In this document: positions 1-15,318 of the stretch, piece after piece | How positions within the stretch are numbered: position 1 is the stretch's first letter | How the letters are laid out: each line of letters starts with the position of its first letter | Source of the DNA: Hoplostethus atlanticus | Lineage: Eukaryota > Chordata > Actinopteri > Trachichthyiformes > Trachichthyidae | NCBI GenBank assembly: GCA_034670405.1 | Contig: JAXDDX010000057.1 | Coordinates: forward strand, 2,303,501-2,367,500 | Reading direction: 5' to 3' | Length of the DNA stretch: 64,000 nucleotides | Notes under the pieces: model-generated | The model's database searches: none | What the model saw: the letters and a program-made list of their open reading frames with translations, nothing else | Told to the model about the DNA's origin: nothing | Made by a program: the position numbers and the translations under genes

Positions 1-1137
<1,137 letters not shown>

Positions 1138-2061
1138 TAACGAAATTTCAGTGATCTAAAAATCTGATAACGTTGCAAAATATCGAATTGGAACTATGGA
1201 AAATATGGAACTATTTTGCCGACAAAGACGAGCACCCAACTGATATGTCAAAACCCCTGTGCATGAAGTGCTGCCAAGCTGTCCAAATGTAGCAAAGCAT
1301 CTCAATGACCGCTGTTCTGTGGCAGTGCTTGATGGTTTTTCTTGTTTGCCGTGGTATCATAGTGATATTGAAATTTTAAATATTAAACTCACTATTGGTA
1401 TCAAAGACAAAATTCTAGTGGGCCAAACTTGTATTCGTGACAGTGTAAATGCAACGCTGTACTCAGTGAGGTGTACAGGATGACCGTGGCAATGCAAGCT
1501 TTTGCTCTGCCTTACTTCACTTCTGGCTCTTCTCTCTACCACTGCTGTCCCAGAAAACCCTGACCGGTGCAACACCGCTACATGTGTGCGGTTCTTTTCT
1601 TTTTGTGTTACACTTCTGATCTCTGTAAATTGCTAATGATCACTGATGTACCGCAGTACGTCCAATAATGTTGTATTCCTATTCTTTGTTTATAATATCT
1701 CACAGAGGGTGGAAGTTTTGCCCGCTCCCTAAACTGTCAAAATGATATATGACTACGACTTTGATGTGCGAGCCCAATTCGCGAGAGCCGAATGTTTCCG
1801 CCCAATCTGTTTGTTATTTTAGTCTCTCACACTGAGCCTCACTTCCAGAAAGTCTCTCTGTGTACATGAGAGGCGGCCAAGCCATCTGCACATGTCCTGT
1901 ACTGTACCCAGAGTGTAAAAAAGTTAAGTTCCACTGTCTTATAGACACATCAGTCCATTGGAAGAGGCGTTGAGGGCGAACACAGACACCTGTAGAAGGT
2001 GTTAATCCCTCACACTCGCTCTCCCCCTCTCTCTCTCCCTACCCTGACTCTCACCTCCCAG

Positions 2062-2158
2062 GCCAGTGGTCATGGTGGCATATTCCACTGATTCCTTTTG
2101 CCTTATTTTCGGGAGCACCATGTTCCTGAAAGGCTTTAACTGTCCCGATGGCCTGCCT
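2062..2158 (+). other. Possible cryptic or poison exon in the ATE1 intron
   Basis: This 97-base block is framed by unusually good splice signals: a pyrimidine-rich tract from about 2004, a CTGAC branch-like motif near 2045, an acceptor ending CCCAG at 2061 and a consensus donor GTAAGT at 2159. If spliced after the phase-0 exon ending at 1020 it would read nine sense codons and then TGA at 2089-2091, so inclusion would truncate ATE1 and could trigger nonsense-mediated decay. I recognise no conserved protein in it. Exon status is inference from splice-site quality only. Confidence 0.25.
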
Positions 2159-3564
2159 GTAAGTGGAGAGGGAGACTCCAACCCATTTTCCTTTCTACCC
2201 TCATGTTATTCTAGGTGCAGGGGCCTCAACATATACTGGCTCTTTCTCTCTCTCTTCCTCTTACCTTTCACTCTATCTCAGTTGGTTGTTCTTGAGTTCA
2301 CATTTACCTTCTCTTTCTCTCCCTCCTACTTTTCTTCTTTTCTTTTCTTTTCCCCCTTCTTGCCACGCAGATCCTGGCGCCTGCTTTAAGTCCAGAAGCT
2401 CAAGAGTTTAGCATTTTGCTCCTCATAAGTCTCCATACAGCCCAGTAAGCGGTGAAGCCTTTTTAGAAGTGGATAAGTGAACTACTGCTACACTTTTATT
2501 CTACCCCAAAAAGAACTTGCTTGGAAACTTCACCCTTTGTTCTCTTTTCAACAATCAGAAGGTAGGCCAGGAATGGAACTCATAAGTCTTAAGAGCCTGT
2601 TGAGTTCTACAATAGTCTGGTCACTGCACTACAAGTGAAGGATGCATGATTGGATGAGATGAGCTGAGAATATAACATTTGTAAGGTAGGGTTCTGGAGA
2701 GATGAGAGGTACACCCACATGGTAGTGGGGTAGAAGCCCCAACGAGAACATGAAGGCAACAGTGTCAATGCTCTCACCCATTCCTGTTTGATGCTGCTAA
2801 GAGCGTACAAACCTGTGTGTGTGTGTGTGGTGTAGTGCAGTATGCTGGCTGACTATATATGCACAGGACACAAGACACATGGAAAAGCTATTAGACCTAA
2901 ACAGCTGATTCATACACAGTAAAACCTAAGGGAAGGAGGCATGAAAGCGAGGAGGAATGTAAAAAGATTTGATGGACTCAACCTCCGTACAGACAGAGAG
3001 AGGGAGAAGGAATGGAGGGGAAGGAAAGAGCAGACGAGGCTGCTGAAGGCATTAGTGGTTGAGAGAGAGGTCACACTGAAGACAGCCGCTGTAACTCAGC
3101 AACATGAGGAGTGTGTGTGACACACATGCGCAAGCACATGCAGGTATACACAACACATACAGAAGTCGATTGTACATCGACGTCTGTACACACACAAATG
3201 TGTGTGTACACAAATAGGGACAGACACACTCACATTCACACCAAACACCGCTTGAGAATGTATAGTTTTGAGAGGATAGTGAAAGTAAGCAACCTTTTCA
3301 AGTCCATTAGGTTGGCCAAGAACCGCCCATTCATCCTTTCTTTCTCTCATTCATCTACTAATTCCTCTATTCCCACATTGATGCTTTTATTTCTCTGTTA
3401 TTTTATTCAGCTGTTCCCAAAGCTTGTCCCTGTCCATGGGAGACTGATGTCTTGTTGGGGATTATGGCAAAGTGCCACTTTTTTTTTCCCCCTTTGCTGT
3501 TTTTGCGTTTGCATAGTGCATCGCCAGTTTTCTCTGTTTCAGTGTCTGCGTATGAAATGCAGTT

Positions 3565-3566
<2 letters not shown>

Positions 3567-3629
<63 letters not shown>
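3567..3629. repeat. (GT)n microsatellite, 63 bp
   Basis: An uninterrupted GT dinucleotide run in the ATE1 intron. Open frames across it are artefacts of the repeat. Confidence 0.98.
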
Positions 3630-3630
<1 letters not shown>

Positions 3631-4264
3631 AATCCTGATCATGCTGTTGTTTGAGACCTCTGTTACCACAGCTCCTAGCCCCCCCTGTCGTGGTATTTAT
3701 CCCCCCCCCATATCTGTTCTTGTGTGTTTGCCATTGGAGGGTCTTGTTCACAACCTCCTTATTAAGCCTACCTCTTCCTATTTTACCCTTGGGGAGGAAC
3801 ACAGCGCCGGGGTGAGAAGGTTGCCCAGTTCCCACCTTTGGGCGCCCATACTCCCACAGGCACACACCCGCGCTCACAACACATGCACAGTGTATCATTA
3901 CATGGCCTGATTTGCATATGAGCCCAAGTAGCTCATTAATGCACAGACATGCTGTGGAATTGTTCAAGTCCCTAAGATGGAGCCCTGGGGAGCCCCTAAA
4001 CTCCACTGTTGTTGTGCTGGAGGTTCACTGGTTTCTGGATCTCAGTCCTGCTGCTTGCCTCTTCAAGGACCACAACACCAGCACTTGAACCCTGCTGGAC
4101 ACCTCTCAAACCCCTCCAACATCACTCCCACCCCCTACCTCCCTTGCCACTTATTCATTCAGCAACTCTCCGTACCAGTCTCCCTGAATTTCAGTGGAAG
4201 CCTAGAACGCTGTTGTTAAATTCAACAGAGGACCAGAATACTAAAAACAATCTAAAAGCAGCTT

Positions 4265-4282
4265 CCTCTGAAATTTCAGAGG
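4265..4282. repeat. 18 bp perfect palindrome
   Basis: CCTCTGAAATTTCAGAGG is perfectly self-complementary with no loop. It is intronic, with no known function. Confidence 0.8.
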
Positions 4283-7200
4283 ATTGTTCATACAATCCTC
4301 TCCGTCCCCAAGGAGCCATAGACACACATTGTTTAGCTAACTGTCACTAGCAGCATTATAGAAGCCATTTAGGGCGCACACTATGCTGTGTACATAGACA
4401 TACAGCAGAGGTTTTAAATGAGTGGTAAGGTAACACTCTTTCTGAAGTCTCTCCCCTGTGCTGTCCTTTTGTCTGCTCTGTATTGTCCCCTCCTCCTGCA
4501 TTATCTATGTTTCCGTCCTGGGGTATACCTCAGTACTGTCGCATTAAGAAAATCCTCTCCACCAAGTCACATCTTGGGGGTGTTCCAGGGGAACAGCTCC
4601 ATGTGTGGTGGGTTGAAACCTTCTCACCAGGGCCAAAGCCTGGACATGGGCCTGTAGAGCAGTCAAAAAGGGTCCTGGAAGGCCTGGAGCCCAGCCAGGA
4701 GCAGGGGGCTGCCTGGTTAGTGTCAGACCCTCTCCTTTGTTCTCTTAGCTGGGACAAAGTGTCCCACAGAGCCTGGCTGGCTGGTTTGGCTGGTGGTTTC
4801 AGGGCTAGACGTGACATCCTGCCCCTGGCTCCAGTCCCTGGTCCCTTGGCCCTCCCTGGCCCACTGATGTTTGGCTGGAGAGAGCAGAAGGTGAAGCTAT
4901 TGGAGGCTAAATGAGACCAAAGGTCCTGGCCCTTCTGCCACTCTCTCTCTCTCACGCTGCCCCTCAAGAGTAGCTCAAAGCCATCTAAATGACTGCTGTC
5001 GTGACCTGAGACAGAGGCACTGAACCTTTGTATCTCAGACAGCAAAATGCTCTGACTGCTGATATTGTAACATACATGTAACATATCAACGCATTGATGC
5101 TACAGTAAAACTATGCTTGCTAATTGTATGTTGGGGTTGTCATACAGCATATTAACAGGTTTGTTGGATGAATTGTAATCAAATGTGAACTCAGAAAGAG
5201 TACGCCCAGTGGTGCAGGGGTGTACTGCAGCCTGCAGAGTGCGCTTCAGTAGCAGGGACTGAGCACACATTTCATGGGGCCTCTCAGGAAGACGGAGCCC
5301 CTCGCTACATACTTGGTGAAGTTCTGGCACTGGCACTGAGGTTGTGCAATATTTCTGGATGCTAGTGTAGCTTATAAATTTGCATAACTGAAGTTTAGAG
5401 CAGCTCTTGACCAGATCTGTTTTCGCATGTTTATCTGTTAAAAACATAAACAAGTGACTTAGTCTGCTCTTCTTGTTTTGTTCTCCCCTTTCTTCCCTTC
5501 TCCATTGATAACTCCATCTTGCGCCAGCAGCCTGCAAAATGGACTCGCTGTTTCATTTGCTTTTGTTTGATAATTTTCCATTCTTTTTATTTTGGACAGA
5601 CAGAGGGCTAAAAGAACCATGCCACGTTGTAGTAATTTTCCATTTCTTTGCAGAGGTGTGTGCGTGTGCGTTTGAGTGTGTACATGTGTGTGTATGTTAA
5701 GGTTATTTTTAAGTATTGAATAAGCAGACTTTGATGATAATAAACGAAGTGGTCGCCCACTTGGCTTTAATAGTCTGCAGTACCTGGTCTTAGCAGATCA
5801 AGCACTTGTTTTCAAGTGTACGCATACATGCACACACTTGTGTGCACGCACGCACACACACAGAGTACCCAGTTATATCCAGTTGGTGGGGGAGTGAGAG
5901 GGTTACATAAAGTGGCTCTTACTCTTGTTATTATTGTTCGCAGTGAAAGAATGTCTCGAACTGAGCCCAGGAAACCATTAAATTTTCCACTGAGAGGAAG
6001 AAAGCAGGAGTGAGCAAAATGAGTGAAAGGAGGAGGAAGGGACAGATGGGGAGAAAAAAAGGAGTGACAAAATCTGTGCCAAATGAGAAAAGGAGGCAAG
6101 ATGAAAAGGATTATTCGTTTCCCGGCGGTACTTCGCTGACTTTTAAGGAGCTCTTTCGCGGCAGCTGCACCTCCGTTCCCATTCAACCCGACTCCTCCTT
6201 GCGCACAAACAACAAACAGTCAGAGAGGTGGTCATCTCTCTAGCAACAACCAGCAGTTCTCCACATGGGCCAAAGCTTTTTAGTTCAACGGGCCTGAACT
6301 GACTCCATCAAGGTCTTAGCCAGTGTGTGGCGGATTATGTAAAGATGCTACTGATGAAAGGATTTGATGTCGGTTGCAATCATTTGCTGCTTCGTTTATG
6401 TTTGCCTTAACCAGTGTGAGCCCGAGGGCTTCTCTGTCACCTGCACCATGAGCTTTCATTCCCATGACATCAATTAGACATGACAAAATACCTTTCAGCG
6501 TAGGCACAGCCATTCCTCAGGACCCAGACATGCTCTTGCACGAAAACAAATTACTCTGAATGTGTTTCGTTACCCCCTTCTCTACCTCTAATCCTGACTC
6601 CATGTCCCACACTTGAGAGATGATTTTTTCAAAGATGAATGGTGATAAGAGACTATAGGCCTCTTATACCCTTCAGTCTCTTGGTCTCGGCCTGTCTCTC
6701 TCTTTCTCAGTTTGTTTCAGTTCAGATCAATTGGGATAAAAGGAGGAACAATACCCATGTTGCTGAATGAGTGCAGTGGCATTAATCAGTGTATATTAAT
6801 GTGATAAATCTCTCCCTGCAGCCCTCCGTTCCTCACTCTTATCTCGTTCCCTCTCTCTGTAAATCTCCTGGTATGCAGTTTCAGGTTGTGACATGCTAAG
6901 AGCTTAGAGCCACAGCTATCAGGACTCTGCATGCATGTTATTTTCACTCAGGGGCCCATTCATATAGCATGGGTACGCGTGTGACCTCACATTCTACGTG
7001 TCACTTGGATGTACATCTGTGCAGATTAAGAGCGACAGTGAGTGAGTTTGAGGCATCCAGTGGTGGGTCGCTCCCAGAGGGGCCCCCCATCCCTGTCCTA
7101 TCATGCTACAGTACACAGCTTTGGGTTTTTTTGTCCATGTGGGTACAGAATTCTTTATTTTATTTTATTTTTTTGATACGGGTATAGTCTTGGATATTGT

Positions 7201-9198
7201 CCAAATGGTGTAGTCTTCATTTCTTGCAATCACTGAGAATACTGCAGCTCTTAGCACACACACCCCCATCTCCTCCCATTGGTAGACAGTGCCGAGTAGT
7301 GTTCTCTATTGTAGCAGTGAAAAGGTTTACTGTCAACAGTGTTTGTGTAGAACTGTGCGTTTGTCCTACAGATCCAGGCACAGTAAAGCCTCCCCTCTTT
7401 CTTTTTTTCACTCTTTTTTTTTTCTTCAGCAATTGTACAAGAAACCAGCCACCATGCTGGTTAGGATGAAAGATTGATAGAGAGGGAGGGACGGGGGGTA
7501 TGATGAAGAAGCTTTCAACTGAATGGGATGATTTCATTTAGAAAGATAACCCACGGCCAACTTTTTTCTGCATTTGGTTTAATGTTGGCTAGCAAGCAGA
7601 GGAGTGATATGTATTTTTGCAATGGGAAAGATCTTATTTCTCTAATTGTCATATCTGCATGCTTTGATGCACTGAGTCATGATGGCTCAAATGGAGGTGG
7701 TATAAAATTACTGTGGTGAGAGCAGTGTTTCATGTCAAGACTGGTGGGCTCTTGTACTTTTACTGTCATAATTTTCGCTTCTTTAGCCCCCACTTTCTTT
7801 TTTGCCCTTAAGTGTTCTTTTCCTGAGATGAAGCAGTATTCCCTTAGTTTTCAGACCAATGTATTTCTATTGTATGCCAGTAGCACAGCCTTCCCATAAT
7901 CCTCCTGTTAGAAAACTTGTGCCCATCAAAATAAGATCAAACCAACCAGGCCCATTTTCACCCTCTCTGTGAAATTTATGGGCTAAAACACCCCTTTCCC
8001 TGCCTTCCAGCCCTCTCCCCTCCCCCTCCGTATATTGGAGCCTTTCTGAGAGAAGGAGCGTTGTTTGATTTAGCCCGACGGGAGACCACCAACAGTGCAC
8101 CTCTCAGCAGAAACATTTGTTTAAAGTTTTTGAAAATTTCTCCTCTCTTTTATGCCTAATCATCTCTTTTTTTTTTTTTTTTTCCTCTGTCCTGCCACAG
8201 TTGTGTTTTTAACAAATCATTAACAGGCTACGGCAGTCTGGGGGCAGCCACTGCTTGGCACCCCCTAAGAGGAGCGCTGACAGGGTGAGGGGCAGCAGAG
8301 GGGCAAAGTTCATGGGGGTCGGGTCAGACGATTCAGTCTTACTGGGAGTGGGGTAACTGGCAGGAGGGGAGATGTGAAGGGGAAGATGTGAAGGTCACAG
8401 GGGTGAAAGTGAGAGTTTGGAGGTGGTGTCATGCTGAGCAGATCCAGAGCCCTCTAGCTGCCAGCCTGAGGTGTTTGCCTTGCCATTAACTTTCCTACTA
8501 TTTATTTTCAAACCTGCTGCAGCTGCGCCACTTTGTCTGAAACAGCCAGTGTCTTTTTGGCGAGGGGAAGGCTTCCAGATCATCGATAAGAACAACCAGG
8601 CAGAGTGAGTCGGACTCATAAATGCAGTTAGACATTCGTTTTAAAATGGGTGGGGGGGGGTTAGGTGCTAGAGGTGGGGTTTAAAGTCTGAGATTAGGGG
8701 CTGGGGACTGTGACGGTAAGTCTGTAAGCTGTGGTCTGTGTCAGAGAGGCGTAGCAGCCTGCCTACCCATAAAGACCAGAAGAGATGAAGAGATAAAAGT
8801 GCCCGGGCCGTGAAGCTGATGCCCATAAAAGCGCTGCCCTTGGTTCTTGGGGCTCCATCGAAACGCGATCCTGTAAAAATATTTTCTCCTCATTAACCTG
8901 TCATCCTTGGAGCCGTGACGCATAGCTAGGCAAGGGAGGACTGGGACAAAGTGGGGAGGGGGGGGTTGTGGGGCTTGTCTAGGGGCCCAGGGGGGAGAGT
9001 TACCAACCTGAATGTTTTATTTATTTGAAGGTCGTCCTGTGGTAATGTGTTGAGTGGGGTGAAAAGGCCTTGGTGGGCCCCCAGTGTTTAAACAGCCGCG
9101 GTTAGTGTAAATCTCCCCAAACGCAGACCCCAGACGTGTTCAGGGTACACACACACACACACAAACGCACATTTAGCTATTGTCACAGACAGTGGTTG

Positions 9199-9200
<2 letters not shown>

Positions 9201-9234
<34 letters not shown>
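9201..9234. repeat. (GT)n microsatellite, 34 bp
   Basis: A pure GT run in the ATE1 intron, with a shorter CA run about 45 bases upstream. Confidence 0.97.
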
Positions 9235-9238
<4 letters not shown>

Positions 9239-10147
9239 ATGCATGTGGGCGCACTATAATGAGACAGAGTTTGTTTGGACGTGTCTTTTCCCTCTCTCCA
9301 GCCGGTCCGGTTCTCAGTGTGAGCACTGTTTGTCTAGCTGCATGTGTGTGTTTGTGTGAGCTGCACTGTTTACATGTGTCCGTCAGCAACAGCAGCCCCC
9401 CCAGCCTTGCCCTCTTGTCTGGGGAGACTGTGTGTGTTTGAAAAGTCCTACAAGGAGAGAGGGGATGTATTGTTAGAGCTGTATGTTTGAGAGAGAGTAG
9501 GGATGTTGGGATCAGGGCCTGTGTTTATTGGTCTTTGACTGGGACTGGCTGAATGTGACCCTGGGTCAGAGTGCTGGCCTGGGCTGGCCCAGGTTAGGTC
9601 TGCCTGGGTCTGGGTCACACTAGGCCTCTTTGTATCCCCTGCCAGTTCAGGCCTGTCCTGGTTCAACACCAGCTGAAGAATGTACTGCAAAAAGACCACA
9701 GATGTGACATGGCGACCGTATTTGTCTGTTTGGGTCAAATGTCCTTGACGTTCTGAGAGTGCTTGACCAGTGTGTAATCATAACATCCTATTCACTATTG
9801 TGTCCGTGCCTAACTGCCTATGTTATACAACAGGCTCCTTTTTGTATTGCCCGATATTTTTGGATAATGTATCTTTTGCATGAGACAAACATATAGACAA
9901 CCAATCTGTTCAGAGCAGTAGCCATCATTGGTGCCCTCACCCTATTCGGTGACATCACACGTTTGGAGCCACTCTGTCTCGCGTTGAAGTAGGTGTTCAG
10001 CTGACCAGCAGATTACTGTATAACTTAGTGCACTTTCTTGGAGAGATTTCAGCTGCTCTGATACTGTTATCAAGAGTAGACCCTTTGAGACTGCTGTTAG
10101 GATATTCTGCACAGTGTCTCACTTGCACACACACAGACATGTGTATG

Positions 10148-10173
10148 CACACACACACACACACACACACACA
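10148..10173. repeat. (CA)n microsatellite, 26 bp
   Basis: A pure CA run in the ATE1 intron. Confidence 0.95.
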
Positions 10174-10521
10174 GGGACCCTCGGCCAGGGGGAGGGTGGA
10201 AGAAAAAACTCAATGGGAGATATGAGCAGGAAATCAGCAGCAGATGTGGGTGTAAAGTAAGGCGGTGGAGCCAGGGAAGCCCTCTCTGTAAGACACACGG
10301 ACACCCAATCCTCCTCCTCTCTCCTGGTCTTCCCTGCTAGTTGGGAAGCGGATCACTTTGAACCGTGACACTGCACTGCTGCCATGAAGCTATGAAAGAT
10401 CTCACGTCAGCACTAAAACGTCTCTCCCTTAGATCTAGACCGAGCCAGTGAGAGATTCAGACCCATATTGCACATAGTGTTGCATGCTAGGGCCTCAGGT
10501 CTCTGTTGATGTGTTTTAGAA

Positions 10522-11250
10522 TAAGAAGAAGAAACTTTATTTGTATAGCACTTTTTTCAACCAGAATTTGAACAATCAAATAAAAGCAAACATACTCAAA
10601 ATAATGTGGGGTAAAAACAGTGTAACTAAAAATAAGATAAAAGACATCACATAAAATAAAGTCTGTTGAAATAAGTTTTAAGAAGGACTTTAAAAGCGGT
10701 TTATTGTACTAGCCTCAGGCAAGCTCCTCAGGATCATTGTTCCAAAGCCAAAAGCACCTTGTCACCTTGTCACCTTGTCACCTTTGGTTGTTTAGTTTTC
10801 TGTAGGTACCGGTCTTTGTCTGTTCAGCCACGGTGGCTATCGCTGCTCATGCTAACTACCCAGTTCTTCTTCTGTTTATTCCAAACAAACCACTGTTGCT
10901 GCTGCCAGAAACGTCAAACAATTCACCTCCTGTGTGCCATTTTTCCTGGGAAAGACCTACCTGACACCAGGTGTTTAGAACAGCAAATGTAAAAGCTTTT
11001 ATGAGCTTTTATGAGGTTCTGTCACTATTGTGTTTTAGCAATCGGCCTGTCTGTCATATACAGTAACTTGGTCCCGGGCCGAGCCATGCTTTAAAAGTGA
11101 TCAGTAAATTCTTCAAGTAATTTGAAAACCTAACAGGTATCCAGTGAAGACGTGCCAGAATGATGTGGTTTGGTTTTGTACGAGTTGGAGATGTAAAGGA
11201 GACTTTTGGTCTGGTTGTTGGAAGTTGTCTCCACTCTGTGCATACCAAAG
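10522..11250 (-). mobile_element. Truncated LINE relic (L2/CR1-like), ORF2 C-terminus plus 3' tail
   Basis: On the minus strand, 11248-11054 translates to a peptide containing RLHWIPVRF and, after a short gap, LLITFKAWLGPGPSY. This matches the pattern (LHWLPV..., ...TFKALxGxAPSYL) typical of the C-terminus of L2/CR1-type LINE reverse-transcriptase ORFs. Further along that strand, 10750-10690 shows a degenerate version of the usual downstream segment. The element then ends with AAAGTGCTATACAAATAAAG (complement of about 10541-10560), a typical L2-like 3' end, followed by a short (TTC)n tail. The reading frame is broken, so it is an inactive 5'-truncated copy. Clade assignment is from memory of the family pattern, not a search. 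Confidence 0.75.
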
Positions 11251-12656
11251 CTATGTGTCTGCTCTGTAGTCCTCCTCAGACAGGCAGGGGAGAAGAAAAG
11301 AAGCAGAAGTCAATAGTGGTGTAGGTTTTCATGAGGATTCCTCGGTCGCAGTGAAGCGCGCGATTTATGTGTCTGATTAATTGCTTTTGAAATAAATCAC
11401 AGGTATGGGCCCGGGGCGTTGGTCCTATCACGTGGTATGTATGAAAGCGAGGTAGAATTAGGGAAAAGGATGTGCAAGGGGGGAGAAATAAGGTGACAGT
11501 TATGTGTTTGTGTCTTTGAGTTGGTAATAAAGTTCTCTTTGGCAGCAGGGCCCCAGCTATCTCTTTGGCTGTCTCCAGCCTGTGCGTCCTGAAAAGAGTG
11601 ATTCTGCATCACCCAAGGGCTCAGAGTGATGGCAGGATTACAAAGTATTGTGTAACGGCGTGTTACCTCTCATGATCGGGGGTTTGTAGTAGTTTGCACT
11701 GGGCAATTGTTACTCAAATGAGATTGTGTCATTTTTCCTTTCTGCCTTCGCCTCTGTCTCATTAAAGTTCAATTCATTGGGAAACCTGCACTGTGGAAGA
11801 TTGCTTTGCCATATAACAATGATCCGTCCACACTCATTAACCAACCCGGGGCTAAACAATAGATTTAAATGACTGAGTGCATCCTGTCATTTCCAGAGGC
11901 CTATTGTAAAGGTACAGTTTATATTCAGCGGAGGGTTCCCCCTCTTTGTGGCTTTAATTGAATGCAGCCCTTCGTTTCTCTCCTCATCTGTCTGTACTCC
12001 TCCTGTCTCCATCTCACTCTCTGTCTACTTAGCGCCGTCCTATTTCTGTTTTTTTCTGTCTGTGGTTGCCAGGTCCTCCCTCCTCATCCCCCCCCCTTGC
12101 AACCCTCTCTCTCTCATTTCTGGGCCCCTGGCACTCTTGACTGCTCCTATCACTTCCATCAACTCGCCTCAGCCCATGTCTTAGTGACGTTAAATACCGT
12201 CCATGCACTCATCTGCATCTAATTCTCACCCCCTCCTTCTCTCTCCGTCTCGCTCCCTTTTTATTCCTCCACTCCCTCTCGTTCCTCACACTTCTGATGG
12301 CAGCCAAGTCTAGCCGCTGAAGTTTGTCAGTGTTTCCTTCTTTCGCCGCTCAATCTTTCATTCTCCATTCTCTCTTTCTGTCTCTCTAAACGAGCCTTTC
12401 AGAGGTCGTCAGTCTTCAGCATCACCTCTGCCTGAACACGTAAGCATAGCAGAGAGGGAGGAAAGAAGGGTTGACGATGGATTGGTTTATGTGGGAAGCT
12501 CTGCGCATTTAGAAAGGGAGGAGGAGAGCCAGTGAAGAGAGGAAGACCAAAGCAAAAATATTTTCCCTGTGCGAAGAGCCTAGCTTTGGCTATCTGGCTA
12601 TTTGAGTGGGTGGGTAACCCTGAAACACAGTGGAGACTATGTAGACTGAACAGACT

Positions 12657-12660
<4 letters not shown>

Positions 12661-12728
<68 letters not shown>
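12661..12728. repeat. (CA)n microsatellite, 68 bp
   Basis: A long pure CA run in the ATE1 intron. Confidence 0.98.
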
Positions 12729-12729
<1 letters not shown>

Positions 12730-13741
12730 CCCCTTATCATCACACGTATCCACACTATCACTTCCTGGGCTCTCATTACACCCCTTGCTGAGCTAGCAGT
12801 CACTCGACAACATTGATTTATAGGAATAGGCCATTTCACTTCCAGCCATTAGATGTGCCGTTACACTCTGCACTCCTCTTTCAAGGTTCCAGGAAACGAT
12901 TACTGGTTTCTCTGTTGATATGAGCGACTGCTAGATAAATGAAGAGACAGATAAATGCTAGCGGGCTTGATGCAGAAGCAGAAAGCACGGGCTGAAGACG
13001 AACTATAAGTCGTTGTGAATTACAGGGCCTTCAAGCCAACCTGGGGAGGGAAAAAAACAAAAGCGGGAGAGGGAGGATAAAGAAAGACAGAGTGAAGAGT
13101 TTTGTGGTGGTGAGCTCAGTCTTCCCTTTCAGTCCAATAAGGAGAAGGAGTAGATGGATAGATAGTGGCCAGCCAGGCTCTTCTTTTCCCTCCTCTCTCT
13201 CTGTTCTTTCTTCTCTCCTCTCCAGACCACTAATAGCCATGTCCTCTCATATTTGGGTTGTATTCCTCCCTTCTCTCCATGCCTCCTTCCTTTCAGTGGG
13301 AGAATTGAGGAATTGTGCTTGTGCCATGACCTGCCTGTGTCTCTCATTGTGGTTATATAGGCTTCACTAAAGGGATAGGATTTTGGACTGCACTCTGGTC
13401 CTGGACACACAAATATAGGCCTTCAAGAATCCACTCCATTCCCTGGTCAAATACACACTTATACAAGGTATAGACATGCACAGAAACACGACTGGTTCTC
13501 ATCATGGTATAACGGCTTAACCAGAAGCCTGTCCTTGCATATTCTCGCCCTTTTTCTCTCTCTTTCACTCTCTGTTTCTCTCCAGAGTGTAACAAAAGGC
13601 ATAGTCACGCCATGTACACCTCCATTCCACCTCTGTTCCTCCATCCCTCCCTTCCTCCCTCCACCCTGTGTCCCCTCACTCATCCCTGCCGAGGGCTGAT
13701 TTGGGCTGCAGCGTGAGGGTAAAGACACCTTTGGTGGGAAG

Positions 13742-13787
13742 CGTGTGTGTGTCTGTGTGTGTCTGTGTGTGTCTGTGTGTGTGTGTA
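13742..13787. repeat. Interrupted (GT)n repeat with regular TCTG steps
   Basis: GTGTGTGT blocks are separated by CTG at regular spacing, forming a short compound minisatellite in the ATE1 intron. Confidence 0.85.
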
Positions 13788-14878
13788 GCACATGGAGGTG
13801 TCTCCCACTGCGGTGTTGAAGGAATCTATAGAGTTGAGGTGGAGTGTGAGAGTGTCGAGCTGACTGCTGACAGTTGGAGAATGCTTTGGGTTGTAGGGAC
13901 ATGAAGGGCGTCCGGTCAATGCGTGTGTTCATTGCAACTACACATATCCAGAGCACTGCCTCACTCAATCTGTCCACAGTCTCACTTAGTGAGACAGATA
14001 AGTGCAAGGCAGGACCCCACCCTGAGGGATAAACCCGTCTTGATTCCACCCCTATATCCCCCCCCAAATTTCTCCTGTTTTCCATTTTTCTGAGCCGTAA
14101 AGCGGACCAGTCCGTTCTCATGGCTTTGTGCTTGTGAAAACAGGCTGCATACTTTCCATATAGGCCTACTGACAGATGGGCCTCAGTCAGAGTGCTGGTA
14201 TAGCAACAGCATTTTCCAGCAATGGAATTTTTTTCAATTTATTTTCAGGATTCTTTTGTGGCATTACAACTCACTTTCATTTGTAATGGCAGATCCCTGT
14301 TTCATCGTCTCTTCTTGCTTATATTGTCTTCCTTATCACATCCCTGACCTTTTCTTTCTTTTTTTTTTTTTTATAAAGCCAGCCCACACCCCATCCCCAT
14401 CTTTCACCAAGCACTCTGTGACCTCGATTGTGTATGGGAATGTGTTTATGAAATGGTAAATGAATCGTAGTTCGGCAGTGTAATGTCATAAAACTGCGTG
14501 CTTCAGCTCTGTGTGTGTGTGTGTGTTGAGATGGTGCAGCAGGCCTGTTGGAGGCGCCTGCTTGTTTACAGAGCTATCTCGACAGTTTGTGTTTGTTTGG
14601 AGCCATGTGATAGAACACAGGTCTCTGATAATGGAGTCTCTTTCCCCATTTTCCTCTCGGTTCATTTTGCTCCTCACCCATTTTTTTTTTCTCCGCTCTG
14701 CAGCTGTTTTCGCTAAGCTTGGTTTATTTTCCATCCAAAATGTTAAGTCAAACGCAGACTTGTAGTCCTTTCCCAAACACAACCAGGGAATATCACAGTA
14801 TGCTGATGCTGTGTTTATCTGTGATTCTCTGTTCAACATAATGCTCCAGACGCAGAGCAACGTGGGTTAAGCAATGAA

Positions 14879-15318
<440 letters not shown>

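Noticed and set aside
13459..14121. 220-codon minus-strand open frame in the ATE1 intron
   Set aside because: It crosses a His/Thr-encoding CA repeat and has no recognisable domain.
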